Positions 1 through 7,992 of a stretch of DNA of 64,000 bases are shown here, one piece after another. The position numbers and the translations under genes are program-made. Origin of the DNA: Sandarakinorhabdus limnophila DSM 17366 (GTDB lineage: Bacteria; Pseudomonadota; Alphaproteobacteria; Sphingomonadales; Sphingomonadaceae); the NCBI RefSeq assembly GCF_000420765.1, contig NZ_ATVO01000005.1, forward strand, positions 186,001 to 250,000. Direction: 5' to 3'. Below the pieces are notes generated by a model. It saw only the letters and a list, made by a program, of their open reading frames with translations, ran no database searches and was not told the DNA's origin. The stretch's first letter is position 1, and every line of letters starts with the position of its first letter.

Positions 1-2
1 TC

Positions 3-455
3 TTCTTCATCAGTGCCAGCACCGGGGATGGCGTTACCGAACTGAAGGCGGCGTTGGCCGCACGCCTGCCGCTGAGCCCGTGGCATTATCCGGAAGACCA
101 GTTGAGCGATGCCACCACCCGGCTGATGGCGACCGAACTGACGCGCGAGCAGCTGTATCTGCAATTGCATGCCGAACTGCCCTACGCCGCCACCGTTGAA
201 ACCGAAAAGTGGGAAGAGCGCCGCGACGGCAGCGTGGCCATCCACCAGCAGATCATCATCGAGCGGGACAGCCAGAAGGCCATCGTGCTGGGCAAGGGCG
301 GCAGCCGCATCAAGGAAATCGGCGCGACGTCGCGGGCCAACATTGCCGACCTGCTGGGCCGCAAGGTCCACCTGTTCCTGCACATCAAGGTGCGCGCCGA
401 TTGGGGGGATGACCGCAGCCTCTACAGCGCGGTCGGCCTCGATTTCGTGGATTAA
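3..455 (+). CDS. era: GTPase Era, C-terminal part (5' end outside window)
   Basis: The last 150 codons of Era, the small GTPase that binds the 3' end of 16S rRNA and helps mature the 30S subunit. The reading frame is open to the left edge. It begins inside the G domain with FFISASTGDGV, which fits the G5 region (SA-x-xG). The C-terminal KH domain follows, with the GKGGSRIKEIG loop near positions 290-330 carrying the GxxG motif that contacts RNA, and it ends in the usual VKVRADWGDD-like stretch. recO follows on the same strand about 0.8 kb later, a common alphaproteobacterial arrangement (rnc-era-recO), although a PEP-CTERM gene lies antisense between them. The Era stop overlaps that gene's stop. 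Identification is firm; only the truncation limits it. Confidence 0.95.
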   Translation, partial: FFISASTGDGVTELKAALAARLPLSPWHYPEDQLSDATTRLMATELTREQLYLQLHAELPYAATVETEKWEERRDGSVAIHQQIIIERDSQKAIVLGKGGSRIKEIGATSRANIADLLGRKVHLFLHIKVRADWGDDRSLYSAVGLDFVD

Positions 456-1162
456 GCTGCGACGATCCGCTGGCGGCGCGCCATCGCGCCGATCAAGCCA
501 AAGCCGGCAATCAGCATCGCCCAGCTCGATGGTTCCGGGATGGGATCGCCGCCCGGATTGAAGCCGCCATCGTTGGTGCCCATGCCGACACCGGAAGTGC
601 CCAGGCCGCTGCCGGTGATGGATTGGTAGCGCACGATGAAGTTGTTGAAGATCACCGAGGTGATGTTGTTGGCGAAGCTCAGCGCGAATTCCTGTGTCGC
701 CACATTGCCGTTGGTCACGCCGCCGCCGCCACCGCCGCTGCAGTTATTGTTGGCCGTCAGGCAGAAATCGATGGTGGTCTGGCCGCCAATCTGCGGGAAG
801 CCGGCGTTGATGACGGCTGTGCCGAACGGACCCGAAATCGGGGTCGCCCCGATGATTTCCGGATTGCCGTTGAAACCAAAGCTGGAGATGCGGCCACCAA
901 CGGGTGCGGTGGAAAGCGTGTTGTCGATCTCGGCAGAGAAGTTCCAGATCTGCCCGGCCACGCTGTTCAGGGTGAACGTGATCGCCGAGGCCAGACCAGA
1001 CTGGTTCTGTTCGCCGATGATGCCATTGTAGGTGTAGGTGAACGACTTGCCGACATCGGCCGACGTGACCGTGATCGGCGAATTCACCAGCGGCACCACG
1101 GCGGCTGCCGGAGCCGCCACCAGAGCCAAGGCAAAAGCGAACGCAAATCTGTTTATGGTCAT
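452..1162 (-). CDS. PEP-CTERM sorting-domain protein (possibly cistern family)
   Basis: An exported protein of 236 residues. The N-terminus MTINRFAFAFALALVAAPAAA is a Sec signal peptide. The C-terminus has the PEP-CTERM signal: PEPSSWAM, a hydrophobic span (LIAGFGLIGA), then basic MARRQR. Proteins of this class are processed by exosortase (XrtA-like) and usually linked to exopolysaccharide or the cell surface. The middle is Thr/Asn/Ser/Gly-rich, with two cysteines flanking a Gly-rich stretch (FCLTANNNCSGGGGGG), which resembles the cistern subgroup; that placement comes from memory. I chose the ATG at 1162 because it gives a clean signal peptide; the open frame upstream to 1279 overlaps recO. 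No exosortase gene is in the window. Its 3' end overlaps the era stop. Confidence 0.88.
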   Translation of the reverse strand: MTINRFAFAFALALVAAPAAAVVPLVNSPITVTSADVGKSFTYTYNGIIGEQNQSGLASAITFTLNSVAGQIWNFSAEIDNTLSTAPVGGRISSFGFNGNPEIIGATPISGPFGTAVINAGFPQIGGQTTIDFCLTANNNCSGGGGGGVTNGNVATQEFALSFANNITSVIFNNFIVRYQSITGSGLGTSGVGMGTNDGGFNPGGDPIPEPSSWAMLIAGFGLIGAMARRQRIVAA

Positions 1163-1277
1163 TAACAAACCGTTACTAATACATAGATAGTCGATTCGGT
1201 TCCCTGAATCAATTCTAATTTTTTGGTTAACGTGCATATTTGCTGCGCCGGTCACGCTTGCCACTATGATGGCCGCC

Positions 1278-2006
1278 ATGATCCGCGTTGAACCTGCACT
1301 GGTGGTGGCCCTTGCCCCCCACGGCGAACATGCCGTGGTGGCGCGATTCCTGTCGGCGGATCAGGGGCTTGTCGCGGCCTATGTGCAGGGCGGGCGCGGG
1401 CGCAAGCTGCGGCCGGTGCTGCAGATCGGCAATCGCGTCGCGCTCGATCTGGTGACAAGGTCAGCCGGGCAACTGGCCTTTGCGACCGTGCATCCGCTGG
1501 GCACCAACATGGCGATGATGCACGGGCCGGCGGCGCTGGCGCTGGTCGATTATCTCGCCAGCCTGTCGGCCACCTGTTTGAACGAGGGCGAAGCCCAGCC
1601 ACGGCTGTTCCCGTTGTTTGATGCGCTGTTTGGCGCGGCGGCCGCGGGCGCGCTGGCGACAGACGTTGGCCCGGCTTTGGTACGGCTGGAATTGGCGCTG
1701 CTCGCCGAACTTGGGCTGGGCCTCGATCTAACCAGTTGCGCAGCCACTGGCGCGACCAGTGATCTGGCGTTTGTTTCGCCCAAGTCTCGCCAGGCTGTGA
1801 GCCGTGGCGCCGGGGAGCCTTGGGCGGCCAAATTGCTGCGCTTGCCCGTCTTCCTGCTGGGTGAGGGCGAATCCAATGCCGCTGCCATTGCCGACGGCCT
1901 GGCGCTCACGGGGCACTTCCTCGCCCGCGAAGTATTGCGTGATGGCGTGGCGGCAAAGCGCTGCTGGACAGCCCGCGAACGGTTGGTCAGCCTGCTCACC
2001 CGCTGA
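1278..2006 (+). CDS. recO: DNA repair protein RecO
   Basis: RecO, 242 residues from the ATG at 1278 (246 if the ATG at 1266 is used). It works in the RecFOR pathway, helping load RecA onto SSB-coated single-stranded DNA and annealing strands. The N-terminal OB-fold is recognisable (EPALVVALAPHGEHAVVARF, then GLVAAYVQGGRGRKLRP), followed by the helical domain with FDALFGA and LARLELALLAELGLGLDL-like segments. The alphaproteobacterial form lacks the CxxC zinc site found in some bacteria, and none is visible here. The start at 1278 gives the typical MIRVEPALV opening. It lies downstream of era, as is usual. parC follows after 41 bp with a small hairpin between. Confidence 0.93.
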   Translation: MIRVEPALVVALAPHGEHAVVARFLSADQGLVAAYVQGGRGRKLRPVLQIGNRVALDLVTRSAGQLAFATVHPLGTNMAMMHGPAALALVDYLASLSATCLNEGEAQPRLFPLFDALFGAAAAGALATDVGPALVRLELALLAELGLGLDLTSCAATGATSDLAFVSPKSRQAVSRGAGEPWAAKLLRLPVFLLGEGESNAAAIADGLALTGHFLAREVLRDGVAAKRCWTARERLVSLLTR

Positions 2007-2014
2007 CACCGCTT

Positions 2015-2029
2015 GCGGGCAATGCCCGC
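2015..2029. other. Short GC hairpin between recO and parC
   Basis: A perfect inverted repeat, GCGGGC-AAT-GCCCGC, lies 8 bp after the recO stop and about 18 bp before the parC start. No T-run follows, so it is not a standard intrinsic terminator. It may stabilise the recO transcript end, or be chance in GC-rich DNA. Confidence 0.4.
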
Positions 2030-2047
2030 CACCGCTAACCCATCGCC

Positions 2048-4294
2048 ATGGCCAGCCTCCCCACGACAAGCGACAATATCATCGAAGCCCCGTTCGGCGC
2101 TGCGCTGGGCGACCGCTACCTGGTCTATGCCCTTTCCACCATCACCGCGCGCTCGCTGCCCGATCTGCGCGATGGCCTGAAGCCGGTGCACCGCCGCCTG
2201 TTGTGGGCGATGCGGCTGCTGAAGCTGAACCCCGATCAGGGCTACAAGAAATGCGCCCGCGTGGTGGGTGACGTGATCGGCAAATATCACCCGCACGGTG
2301 ACCAGTCGGTTTACGATGCGATGGTCCGACTGGCGCAGAGTTTTGCGCTGCGGGTGCCGCTGGTCGATGGTCAGGGCAATTTCGGCAATATCGACGGCGA
2401 TAACGCGGCGGCCATGCGCTACACCGAAGCGCGGCTGACCGATGCCGCCATCCGCCTGATGGATGGGCTGGACGAAGAATCGGTGCCGATGCGCACCACC
2501 TATAACGGCGAAGAGGAAGAGCCGGAGGTGTTCCCCGGCCTGTTCCCCAACCTGCTGGTCAACGGCGCGGCCGGCATCGCGGTCGGCATGGCAACCTCCA
2601 TCCCGCCGCATAACCCGGTCGAAATCGTCGATGCGGCGCTGCACCTGCTGCGCGCACCCGATGCACCGGAAACCGATCTGCTGCAGTTCGTCACCGGGCC
2701 TGATTTTCCCACCGGCGGTGTGCTGGTCGAACCGCGGGCCAGCATCGCCGAATCCTATCTCACCGGGCGCGGAAGTTTCCGCCTGCGCGCGCGCTGGAGC
2801 GTGGAAGACCAGGGCCGCGGCACCTGGACGATCATCATCAGCGAAATCCCCTATCAGGTGCTGAAAGGCAAATTGATCGAGCAATTGGCCGAACTGATCA
2901 CCGAGAAGAAGCTGCCGATCCTCGCCGACGTAGCGGATGAAAGCGACGAGCAGTTGCGCATCGTTATCACGCCGAAATCGCGCAATGTCGATGCCGACGT
3001 GCTGATGGAAAGCCTGTTCAAGCTGACCGATCTGGAAGTGCGCATTCCGCTCAACATGAACGTGCTGGATGAAGGCCGGCCGGGCGTGCTGGGGCTCAAA
3101 CCCGTGATCGCCAAATGGCTGATCCACCAGCGTGAAGTGCTGATTGCCCGCTCGCGCTATCGGCTCGGCCGGATTGAGGCGCGGCTGGAAGTGCTTGGCG
3201 GCTTGCTCAAGGCCTATCTCAACCTGGATGAGGTGATCCGCATCATCCGCGAAGCCGATGATGCCAAGGCCGAGCTGATTGCGGCCTTTGATCTGACTGC
3301 GGTGCAGGCCGAAGCCATCTTGAACATGCGGCTGCGCAGCTTGCGCCGGCTGGAAGAGATCGAGATAACCCGCGAGAACAAGGCCCTGACCGGGGAAGCC
3401 AAAGGCCTGCGTGGCCTGATCGACAGCGAGGCGCAGCAAACCGAGCGGCTGGCCACCGATCTGGCCGCCCTGCGTGTTGCCTATGGCCCCACGACGCTGC
3501 TCGGCCGCCGCCGCACCAGCATCGCGGACGCGCCGCAGGTGAAGTTCGTGCCGATCGAGGCGATGATCGAGAAGGAACTGCTGACCATCATCTGTTCGGC
3601 CATGGGCTGGATTCGCGCGATGAAGGGCCATGTCGATCTGGCCAGCACCGAAGCGCTGAAGTTCAAGGAAGGCGACGGGCCGGCCTACGCCTTCCACGCC
3701 TTCACCACCGATCGCCTGGTGCTGGCGGCCAGCGATGGCCGTTTTTACACGCTCTCTCCCGATCGCCTGCCCGGCGGGCGCGGCCTGGGCGAACCGTTGC
3801 GGCTGATGATCGATCTGGCGGAAGGGACGGAGATTGTCAGCCTGTTCACACACCAGCCCGATCGCCGCCTGCTGCTCGTGGCCAGCGATGGTCGCGGTTT
3901 CCAGATCGACAGTGCCGAGCTGCTGGCGGAAACCCGCAAGGGCAAGGTGATCATGTCACCCAAGGGTGATGCGCGGCTGGCCATTGTGCGCTGGATCTCC
4001 CCGGCCGACGACATGGTGGCGGTGATCGGCGAGAACCGCAAACTGCTGGTGTTCCCGCTGGAAGAACTGCCGCAGATGCAGAAAGGCCAGGGCGTGGCGC
4101 TGCAAAAATACAAGGATGGCGGCATGAGCGACGTGCGCACATTCGTGATGGCGGAAGGGCTGAGCTGGCCAATGGGCGGCGACAGTGGCCGCACCCGCAC
4201 GGAAGCCGACCTGACTTTCTGGAAGGGCGCGCGCGCCAGCGCCGGGCGGATGCCACCCAACGGCTTCCCACGCGACAACAAGTTCACCGCCTGA
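2048..4294 (+). CDS. parC: DNA topoisomerase IV subunit A
   Basis: ParC, 748 residues, the breakage-reunion subunit of topoisomerase IV, which decatenates daughter chromosomes with ParE. The winged-helix core shows [10 protein letters not shown] (about 41-50), [16 protein letters not shown], and the catalytic tyrosine in [10 protein letters not shown] at Y125. The quinolone-resistance region carries H-G-D-Q-S-V-Y at about 83-89, so Ser87 is wild type. Length and the C-terminal beta-pinwheel blades ([26 protein letters not shown]) favour ParC over GyrA, which is longer and has a canonical GyrA box; I saw no QRRGGKG box here. parE is not in the window. Confidence 0.95.
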   Translation: MASLPTTSDNIIEAPFGAALGDRYLVYALSTITARSLPDLRDGLKPVHRRLLWAMRLLKLNPDQGYKKCARVVGDVIGKYHPHGDQSVYDAMVRLAQSFALRVPLVDGQGNFGNIDGDNAAAMRYTEARLTDAAIRLMDGLDEESVPMRTTYNGEEEEPEVFPGLFPNLLVNGAAGIAVGMATSIPPHNPVEIVDAALHLLRAPDAPETDLLQFVTGPDFPTGGVLVEPRASIAESYLTGRGSFRLRARWSVEDQGRGTWTIIISEIPYQVLKGKLIEQLAELITEKKLPILADVADESDEQLRIVITPKSRNVDADVLMESLFKLTDLEVRIPLNMNVLDEGRPGVLGLKPVIAKWLIHQREVLIARSRYRLGRIEARLEVLGGLLKAYLNLDEVIRIIREADDAKAELIAAFDLTAVQAEAILNMRLRSLRRLEEIEITRENKALTGEAKGLRGLIDSEAQQTERLATDLAALRVAYGPTTLLGRRRTSIADAPQVKFVPIEAMIEKELLTIICSAMGWIRAMKGHVDLASTEALKFKEGDGPAYAFHAFTTDRLVLAASDGRFYTLSPDRLPGGRGLGEPLRLMIDLAEGTEIVSLFTHQPDRRLLLVASDGRGFQIDSAELLAETRKGKVIMSPKGDARLAIVRWISPADDMVAVIGENRKLLVFPLEELPQMQKGQGVALQKYKDGGMSDVRTFVMAEGLSWPMGGDSGRTRTEADLTFWKGARASAGRMPPNGFPRDNKFTA

Positions 4295-4334
4295 GCACTC
4301 GCCAGCACCGCCAGGCCGGGGTAAGGATGGTGCC

Positions 4335-4505
4335 ATGATCGGTGTCATCCTTATTGCTGTGCTGAACGTCGCCATGTTCGCCTGGTTTTTCTACCTGGCG
4401 GCCAAGGATCCATCCAACGTGTTCAAGCGCCGCCGCCCGCCAACGGGCGCGGAACAGAATAGCCCATCCACTGATCAGGGCGGCGATCAGCCGTCAAAGG
4501 GCTGA
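4335..4505 (+). CDS. Small single-pass membrane protein (56 aa), unknown
   Basis: An open frame of 56 residues: an N-terminal hydrophobic helix (MIGVILIAVLNVAMFAWFFYLA), a basic patch (FKRRRPP) and a polar Gln/Ser/Asp/Gly tail. The start follows a GGTAAGGA-like purine stretch about 8 bp upstream. It is the first of three short open frames in a row, all beginning with a hydrophobic helix and ending in a polar low-complexity tail. The hydrophobic N-terminus plus positive-inside patch supports a real protein with the tail in the cytoplasm. I recognise no family. Its shortness means coding status is probable, not certain. Confidence 0.55.
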   Translation: MIGVILIAVLNVAMFAWFFYLAAKDPSNVFKRRRPPTGAEQNSPSTDQGGDQPSKG

Positions 4506-4511
4506 ACCGCC

Positions 4512-4685
4512 ATGGTTGTCGTCATCCTCATCCTGCTGTCGCTGGGCGTCGCCGGCTTCATCATGGTCAGCGACGCGCGCAAGAATGACAGCTTCAAGCG
4601 GCTGGAGCAACGCGCCAGCGATGGCACCGTTGTCGACAGCAGCAGTGACGGCGATGCCGGCGGTGATGGCGGCGGGGGCGATTGA
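4512..4685 (+). CDS. Small single-pass membrane protein with acidic Gly/Ser tail (57 aa), unknown
   Basis: 57 residues starting 6 bp after the previous stop. The N-terminus MVVVILILLSLGVAGFIMV is one membrane helix, followed by a charged segment (DARKNDSFKRLEQRASDG) and a tail made almost only of Ser, Asp and Gly (VDSSSDGDAGGDGGGGD). The layout matches its two neighbours, especially the 106-residue protein downstream whose tail is also Gly/Ser/Asp. Close spacing suggests co-transcription. Function unknown; the tail could bind cations or act as a flexible spacer, but that is guesswork. Confidence 0.6.
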   Translation: MVVVILILLSLGVAGFIMVSDARKNDSFKRLEQRASDGTVVDSSSDGDAGGDGGGGD

Positions 4686-4723
4686 CCCCGGCAGGCGTCC
4701 GGCCGTGAACGGCGCCTGAGCCG

Positions 4724-5044
4724 ATGACGGCGATCATCATCATCGTTGTGGTGATTGCCCTGTTCATGCTGTTTGGTGCCAGCGCCAGCCGGGCTGCGGC
4801 GCACTCGCCCTTGCCCCGCCCTCCTCTGTCGCGCCGCGATATCCCGCTTGATCCAATCATCGATCCTGGCCTCGATCCATTGATCGAACCTTGGGCGGAT
4901 GATGTGCCAGTGCGGCTGCGCTCCGACGAATTGATCATCGACGATGCGCCGTTCGCAGCCGGTGGTGGCGATTTTGGCGGCGGCGGCGCCAGCGGAGACT
5001 GGGACGATGACAGCAGCGATGAAAGCGGCAGCAGCGACGACTGA
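4724..5044 (+). CDS. Small membrane protein with acidic Gly/Ser/Asp tail (106 aa), unknown
   Basis: 106 residues. An N-terminal hydrophobic helix (TAIIIIVVVIALFMLFGA) leads to a proline-rich linker with repeated DP motifs (PLDPIIDPGLDPLIEPW), then a tail that is nearly all Gly, Asp and Ser (about 78-106), with a single Trp. The tail resembles that of the 57-residue protein upstream, so the two may be diverged copies of one design. It ends 66 bp before the SPFH gene, but a strong promoter lies between, so the SPFH operon is probably separately controlled. No family recognised. Confidence 0.65.
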   Translation: MTAIIIIVVVIALFMLFGASASRAAAHSPLPRPPLSRRDIPLDPIIDPGLDPLIEPWADDVPVRLRSDELIIDDAPFAAGGGDFGGGGASGDWDDDSSDESGSSDD

Positions 5045-5050
5045 TTCCGC

Positions 5051-5078
5051 TTGCCCGTTCGGCTCGAATCGATATAAT
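5051..5078 (+). promoter_or_regulatory. Sigma-70-type promoter of the SPFH-RHH operon
   Basis: TTGCCC at 5051-5056, a 16-bp spacer, then a perfect TATAAT at 5073-5078. In a genome this GC-rich an exact -10 hexamer in an AT island just upstream of a gene is strong evidence. The predicted start of transcription is about 5084-5087, leaving a leader of roughly 25 nt that contains the ribosome-binding site GAGGAG at 5099-5104, 6 nt before the GTG start. Confidence 0.7.
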
Positions 5079-5090
5079 TATGATATCATA
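5079..5090. promoter_or_regulatory. 12-bp perfect palindrome at predicted transcription start (candidate operator)
   Basis: TATGATATCATA is a perfect 12-bp palindrome that begins directly after the TATAAT box and spans the predicted +1 position. A protein bound here would block promoter opening or escape. The operon's second gene encodes a ribbon-helix-helix protein, a family that commonly binds short palindromes as autorepressors, so autoregulation is the simplest reading. That link is inference. Confidence 0.6.
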
Positions 5091-5110
5091 TTTAAATCGA
5101 GGAGATTAAT

Positions 5111-6004
5111 GTGACCACACATGATCCGGCCCGCCAGCCCAGCCTTGAACGCGCCGGCGTTGGCGCCAACGGCATTGCCATGTTGTTCCTGTTGCTGATC
5201 AATCTGGTGGCGCTGGGCGCCGCCTTGCTGGCGCTGGTTGGCGGTGCTGGGCCGCTGGCGGTGCTGGGCGTGATCGCGCTGTCGCTCACCTTCGCCTTCG
5301 TCGCCACAGGCTTCTACATGCTGCAACCCAACGAGGGCGCGGCGATCACCCTGTTTGGCGACTATCGCGGCACCGATCGGGTGAACGGCCTGCGCTGGAC
5401 CTGGCCGTGGATGGGCAAGACGAAGATTTCCCTGCGCGCCAACAACCTGATTTCGCAGCAGATCAAGGTGAATGATCTGCGCGGCAACCCGATCGAGATC
5501 GCTGCCCAGCTGGTGTGGCGCGTCACCGATACGGCGCAGGCGCTGTTCGATGTCGACGATTATCGCGGCTTCGTGACGGCGCAGGTGGAAGTGGCGGTGC
5601 GCACCATCGGCGCGCGCTACCCCTATGACGATTTCGAGCACAAGGAAGTCACGCTGCGCGGCGATCACGATCGTGTGTCGGGCGAACTGCGCGCCGAACT
5701 GATCAACCGGCTGAGCGTGGCCGGCATCACGGTGGATGAATGCGGCTTCACCCACCTCGCCTATGCCCCCGAAATCGCAGGCGCCATGCTGCGCCGTCAG
5801 CAGGCCGCCGCCGTGGTCGCTGCGCGCGAAACCCTGGTGGCGGGCGCGGTGGGCATGGTCGAAATGGCGCTGGCGCAGCTCTCTGAGAAGAATGTCGTCG
5901 AGCTGGATGATGAGCGCAAGGCCGCCATGGTCTCCAACCTGATGGTGGTGCTGTGCGGCGAGCGCGAGACCCAGCCCATCGTCAATGCAGGCAGCCTCTA
6001 TTGA
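5111..6004 (+). CDS. SPFH (band 7) domain membrane protein
   Basis: 297 residues from a GTG start with a strong Shine-Dalgarno. A short polar N-terminus precedes two adjacent hydrophobic segments (about 18-40 and 42-65, the second with [12 protein letters not shown]), followed by an SPFH/band-7 domain ([73 protein letters not shown]). Near the end, [29 protein letters not shown] is the helical region that mediates oligomerisation in such proteins. SPFH proteins form ring-like assemblies in membranes and often scaffold proteases or stress responses. The ribbon-helix-helix gene starts 7 bp after its stop, so the two form an operon. The substrate or partner is unknown. Confidence 0.88.
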   Translation: MTTHDPARQPSLERAGVGANGIAMLFLLLINLVALGAALLALVGGAGPLAVLGVIALSLTFAFVATGFYMLQPNEGAAITLFGDYRGTDRVNGLRWTWPWMGKTKISLRANNLISQQIKVNDLRGNPIEIAAQLVWRVTDTAQALFDVDDYRGFVTAQVEVAVRTIGARYPYDDFEHKEVTLRGDHDRVSGELRAELINRLSVAGITVDECGFTHLAYAPEIAGAMLRRQQAAAVVAARETLVAGAVGMVEMALAQLSEKNVVELDDERKAAMVSNLMVVLCGERETQPIVNAGSLY

Positions 6005-6011
6005 CGGTGCG

Positions 6012-6218
6012 ATGACGGCGAAGAAGGCCTTTCCCCTGCGGCTCGATCCTGCCCTTCATGAGGCGCTGGAACGGGCCGCAGCGGCAGATTTGCGCAGTCT
6101 CAACGCGCAGATCGAAGTGCTGCTGCGTGAGGCGCTGGCAAAGCGCGGCGTGAAGGTGGCGGTGACGCCGGCGCCGAAGCGCGGGCGGCCCCCCGCATCT
6201 GAATTGCCTCAGGACTGA
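6012..6218 (+). CDS. Arc/CopG-like ribbon-helix-helix DNA-binding protein
   Basis: 68 residues. KAFPLRLDPALHEALERAAAADLRSLNAQIEVLLREALAKRG fits the ribbon-helix-helix fold: a short beta strand (FPLRL), helix A with the hinge, then S-x-N-x-x-I-x-x-L-L at the second helix, as in Arc and HicB-type antitoxins. The C-terminus is basic (KRGRPP). I chose the ATG at 6012 because the upstream ATG at 5985 lies inside the SPFH gene and adds an unrelated segment. It is translationally linked to the SPFH gene, and there is no toxin-like partner nearby, so a repressor role is more likely than an antitoxin role. Its stop overlaps the cca stop by 10 bp. Confidence 0.8.
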   Translation: MTAKKAFPLRLDPALHEALERAAAADLRSLNAQIEVLLREALAKRGVKVAVTPAPKRGRPPASELPQD

Positions 6219-7402
6219 ACGGCAGCGTCCAGCAGCGCGGCGACTGTTTCCGTATCGTTGGGGAAACCCGCCGCCACCCAGGCCCGTTCGAACGCACCCA
6301 ATCGCTTTGCCACTTCCGGACCGGGCGCGACGCCGCGGGCGATGATGTCCTTGCCTGACGCCGGTGGACGGGGGCGGTGCCAGCCGATCAATGGAACAGC
6401 AGCCATCGCATCACCGGCAATCAGTAACCGGTCGACCACTGCTTCGCCGCCATCCTTGTAGGCCATCGGCCAATATGGCGCCGGCCCGGCCGGTTGCACT
6501 GCCGCCACCAACCGGATGCGCCGCGCATTGGAGAGCTTCAGCCGCGCGCCAATCTCCGCCGCCACGCGCGTCTCACCGGGCGGCAACAGCGCTGCCAGCC
6601 GGCGCTCCCAGGCCGGCGACAGGCCAGCAGCGGCTTCGGCCACGATCACTTGCACCAGCACCGGCAGACGTGCCACATCCAGTTCCGGCAGCACCGGGCG
6701 GAAGATCCCCGCCTCCAGCATCAGCGCCAGCGTCGCCACCGGATCGGGCAGCGCCAGCAGCAGGCGCAATTCCATCGCGATCCGCTCGCGGCTCAGCGCC
6801 ATCAGATCATTGGCGCGGGCGGTGCAGGCCGCCAGCCCGTCGGCATCCACTTGCCCCGCAAAACGCGCGGAGAAACGGAAGAAGCGCAGGATCCGCAGAT
6901 GATCTTCGGCAATGCGCAGCAGCGGATCGCCGATGAAGCGCACACGGTGCGCCGACAGATCGTCAAGGCCGCCCCAATAATCATCGATCACGCCGTCCGG
7001 CAGATGGGCATAAAGCGCGTTGACGGTGAAATCCCGCCGCGCCGCATCCTCGCGCCAGTCATCGGTGAAGGCGACCTGCGCGTGGCGGCCAAAGCTCTGC
7101 ACATCGCGGCGCAGGGTGGTGACTTCGGCGACCAGATCATGCCCCACCACCGTGACCGTGCCATGCGCGATGCCGGTGGGCACGGCTTTCAGGCCGGCGG
7201 CCTTCACGCGCCTCATCACCTCGTCCGGCGCAAACCGCGTTGCCAGATCGATGTCGGCCCCGCCCAGCCCAAGCAGCCCGTCGCGCACGGCGCCGCCGAC
7301 CAGCCGTGTCTCTCCCGCCTCAGCCTCAAGTGCGGCCAGCAGATCGACGCCTGCCGGTGTGTTGGCCCAGGCTTGCGTTGGCAGAGTTTGGGGCAGGCTC
7401 AC
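6209..7402 (-). CDS. cca: CCA tRNA nucleotidyltransferase
   Basis: 397 residues of the class II nucleotidyltransferase family that adds or repairs the 3' CCA of tRNA. The head domain shows RLVGGAVRDGLLG (about 34-46), the catalytic carboxylate motif GADIDLATRF, the basic motif FGRHAQVAFTDDWREDAARRDFTVNALY, and RFIGDPLLRIAEDHLRILRFFRFSARF. The C-terminal helical part is short, as in alphaproteobacterial enzymes. In this order the gene commonly follows a CoA-pyrophosphatase-type Nudix gene, and here the Nudix stop overlaps the cca start by 4 bp, so they are co-translated. Some annotations call this family poly(A) polymerase; the ERxA-like motif (REDAARRDF) favours CCA addition. Confidence 0.92.
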   Translation of the reverse strand: MSLPQTLPTQAWANTPAGVDLLAALEAEAGETRLVGGAVRDGLLGLGGADIDLATRFAPDEVMRRVKAAGLKAVPTGIAHGTVTVVGHDLVAEVTTLRRDVQSFGRHAQVAFTDDWREDAARRDFTVNALYAHLPDGVIDDYWGGLDDLSAHRVRFIGDPLLRIAEDHLRILRFFRFSARFAGQVDADGLAACTARANDLMALSRERIAMELRLLLALPDPVATLALMLEAGIFRPVLPELDVARLPVLVQVIVAEAAAGLSPAWERRLAALLPPGETRVAAEIGARLKLSNARRIRLVAAVQPAGPAPYWPMAYKDGGEAVVDRLLIAGDAMAAVPLIGWHRPRPPASGKDIIARGVAPGPEVAKRLGAFERAWVAAGFPNDTETVAALLDAAVQS

Positions 7403-7992
7403 AGCGTCTCCAGCCGGCGCGACAGGGCGACGATCATGCCGGCAGTGGCGCCCCAGATATAATGGCGATCATGGCGGATCGACCAGTAATGCCGCGTCTG
7501 GCCCTGCCATTGGCCGCTCTGGCGCAGATGATTGGCCGGATCGAGCACATGGGCCAATGGCACGTGGAACAATTCGTCCACCTCATCTGGATGGGCGCGC
7601 AGGGTCAATCCGGGCGGCACCACGCCCACCACCGGCGTCACCAGATAGCCGGTGCCGGTGCGATAAGGATCAAGCGTACCCAGCACCTGTACTTGGCTGC
7701 GCGGCAGGGCCACCTCCTCCTCCGCCTCACGCAGGGCGGCCGCCACGGCATCGGCGTCCTCGGCATCCTGGCGCCCGCCGGGAAAGGCGACCTGGCCGGG
7801 GTGGCGCTTGAGATTCGCGGTGCGGCGGGTGAACAGCAGTTGCGGCGCGGCTTCATCGGAGATTGCCATCAGTACGGAGGCCGGAGTCAGCACATCAACG
7901 GGCGGCGGCCCAGCGCGATCCAGATCCCAATCGCCGTGCGGGCGCGGCGTGAACGGCCCGCTAAGCAGGGAGCGCACGCGATCAAGCGGCAT
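7399..7992 (-). CDS. Nudix hydrolase, CoA pyrophosphatase type
   Basis: 197 residues from the ATG at 7992. The Nudix box is visible as GGRQDAEDADAVAAALREAEEEVAL, with the REAxEE core, preceded by LLFTRRTANLKRHPGQVAFPGG, the typical signature of the CoA diphosphatase group (NUDT7/NUDT8, YeaB). It hydrolyses the pyrophosphate of CoA and related nucleotides to 3',5'-ADP and phosphopantetheine; the exact substrate is inferred. The open frame extends to 8205, but that part is only the shadow of the DUF1285-like gene, whose end the chosen start overlaps by 11 bp. The stop overlaps the cca start by 4 bp. This is the second gene of a leftward operon. Confidence 0.88.
   Translation of the reverse strand: MPLDRVRSLLSGPFTPRPHGDWDLDRAGPPPVDVLTPASVLMAISDEAAPQLLFTRRTANLKRHPGQVAFPGGRQDAEDADAVAAALREAEEEVALPRSQVQVLGTLDPYRTGTGYLVTPVVGVVPPGLTLRAHPDEVDELFHVPLAHVLDPANHLRQSGQWQGQTRHYWSIRHDRHYIWGATAGMIVALSRRLETL

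Noticed and set aside
1550-3853. 767-codon open frame antisense to recO and parC
   Set aside because: It is the mirror of parC. The product is His/Gln/Arg-rich without domains, as expected for the opposite strand of GC-rich coding DNA.
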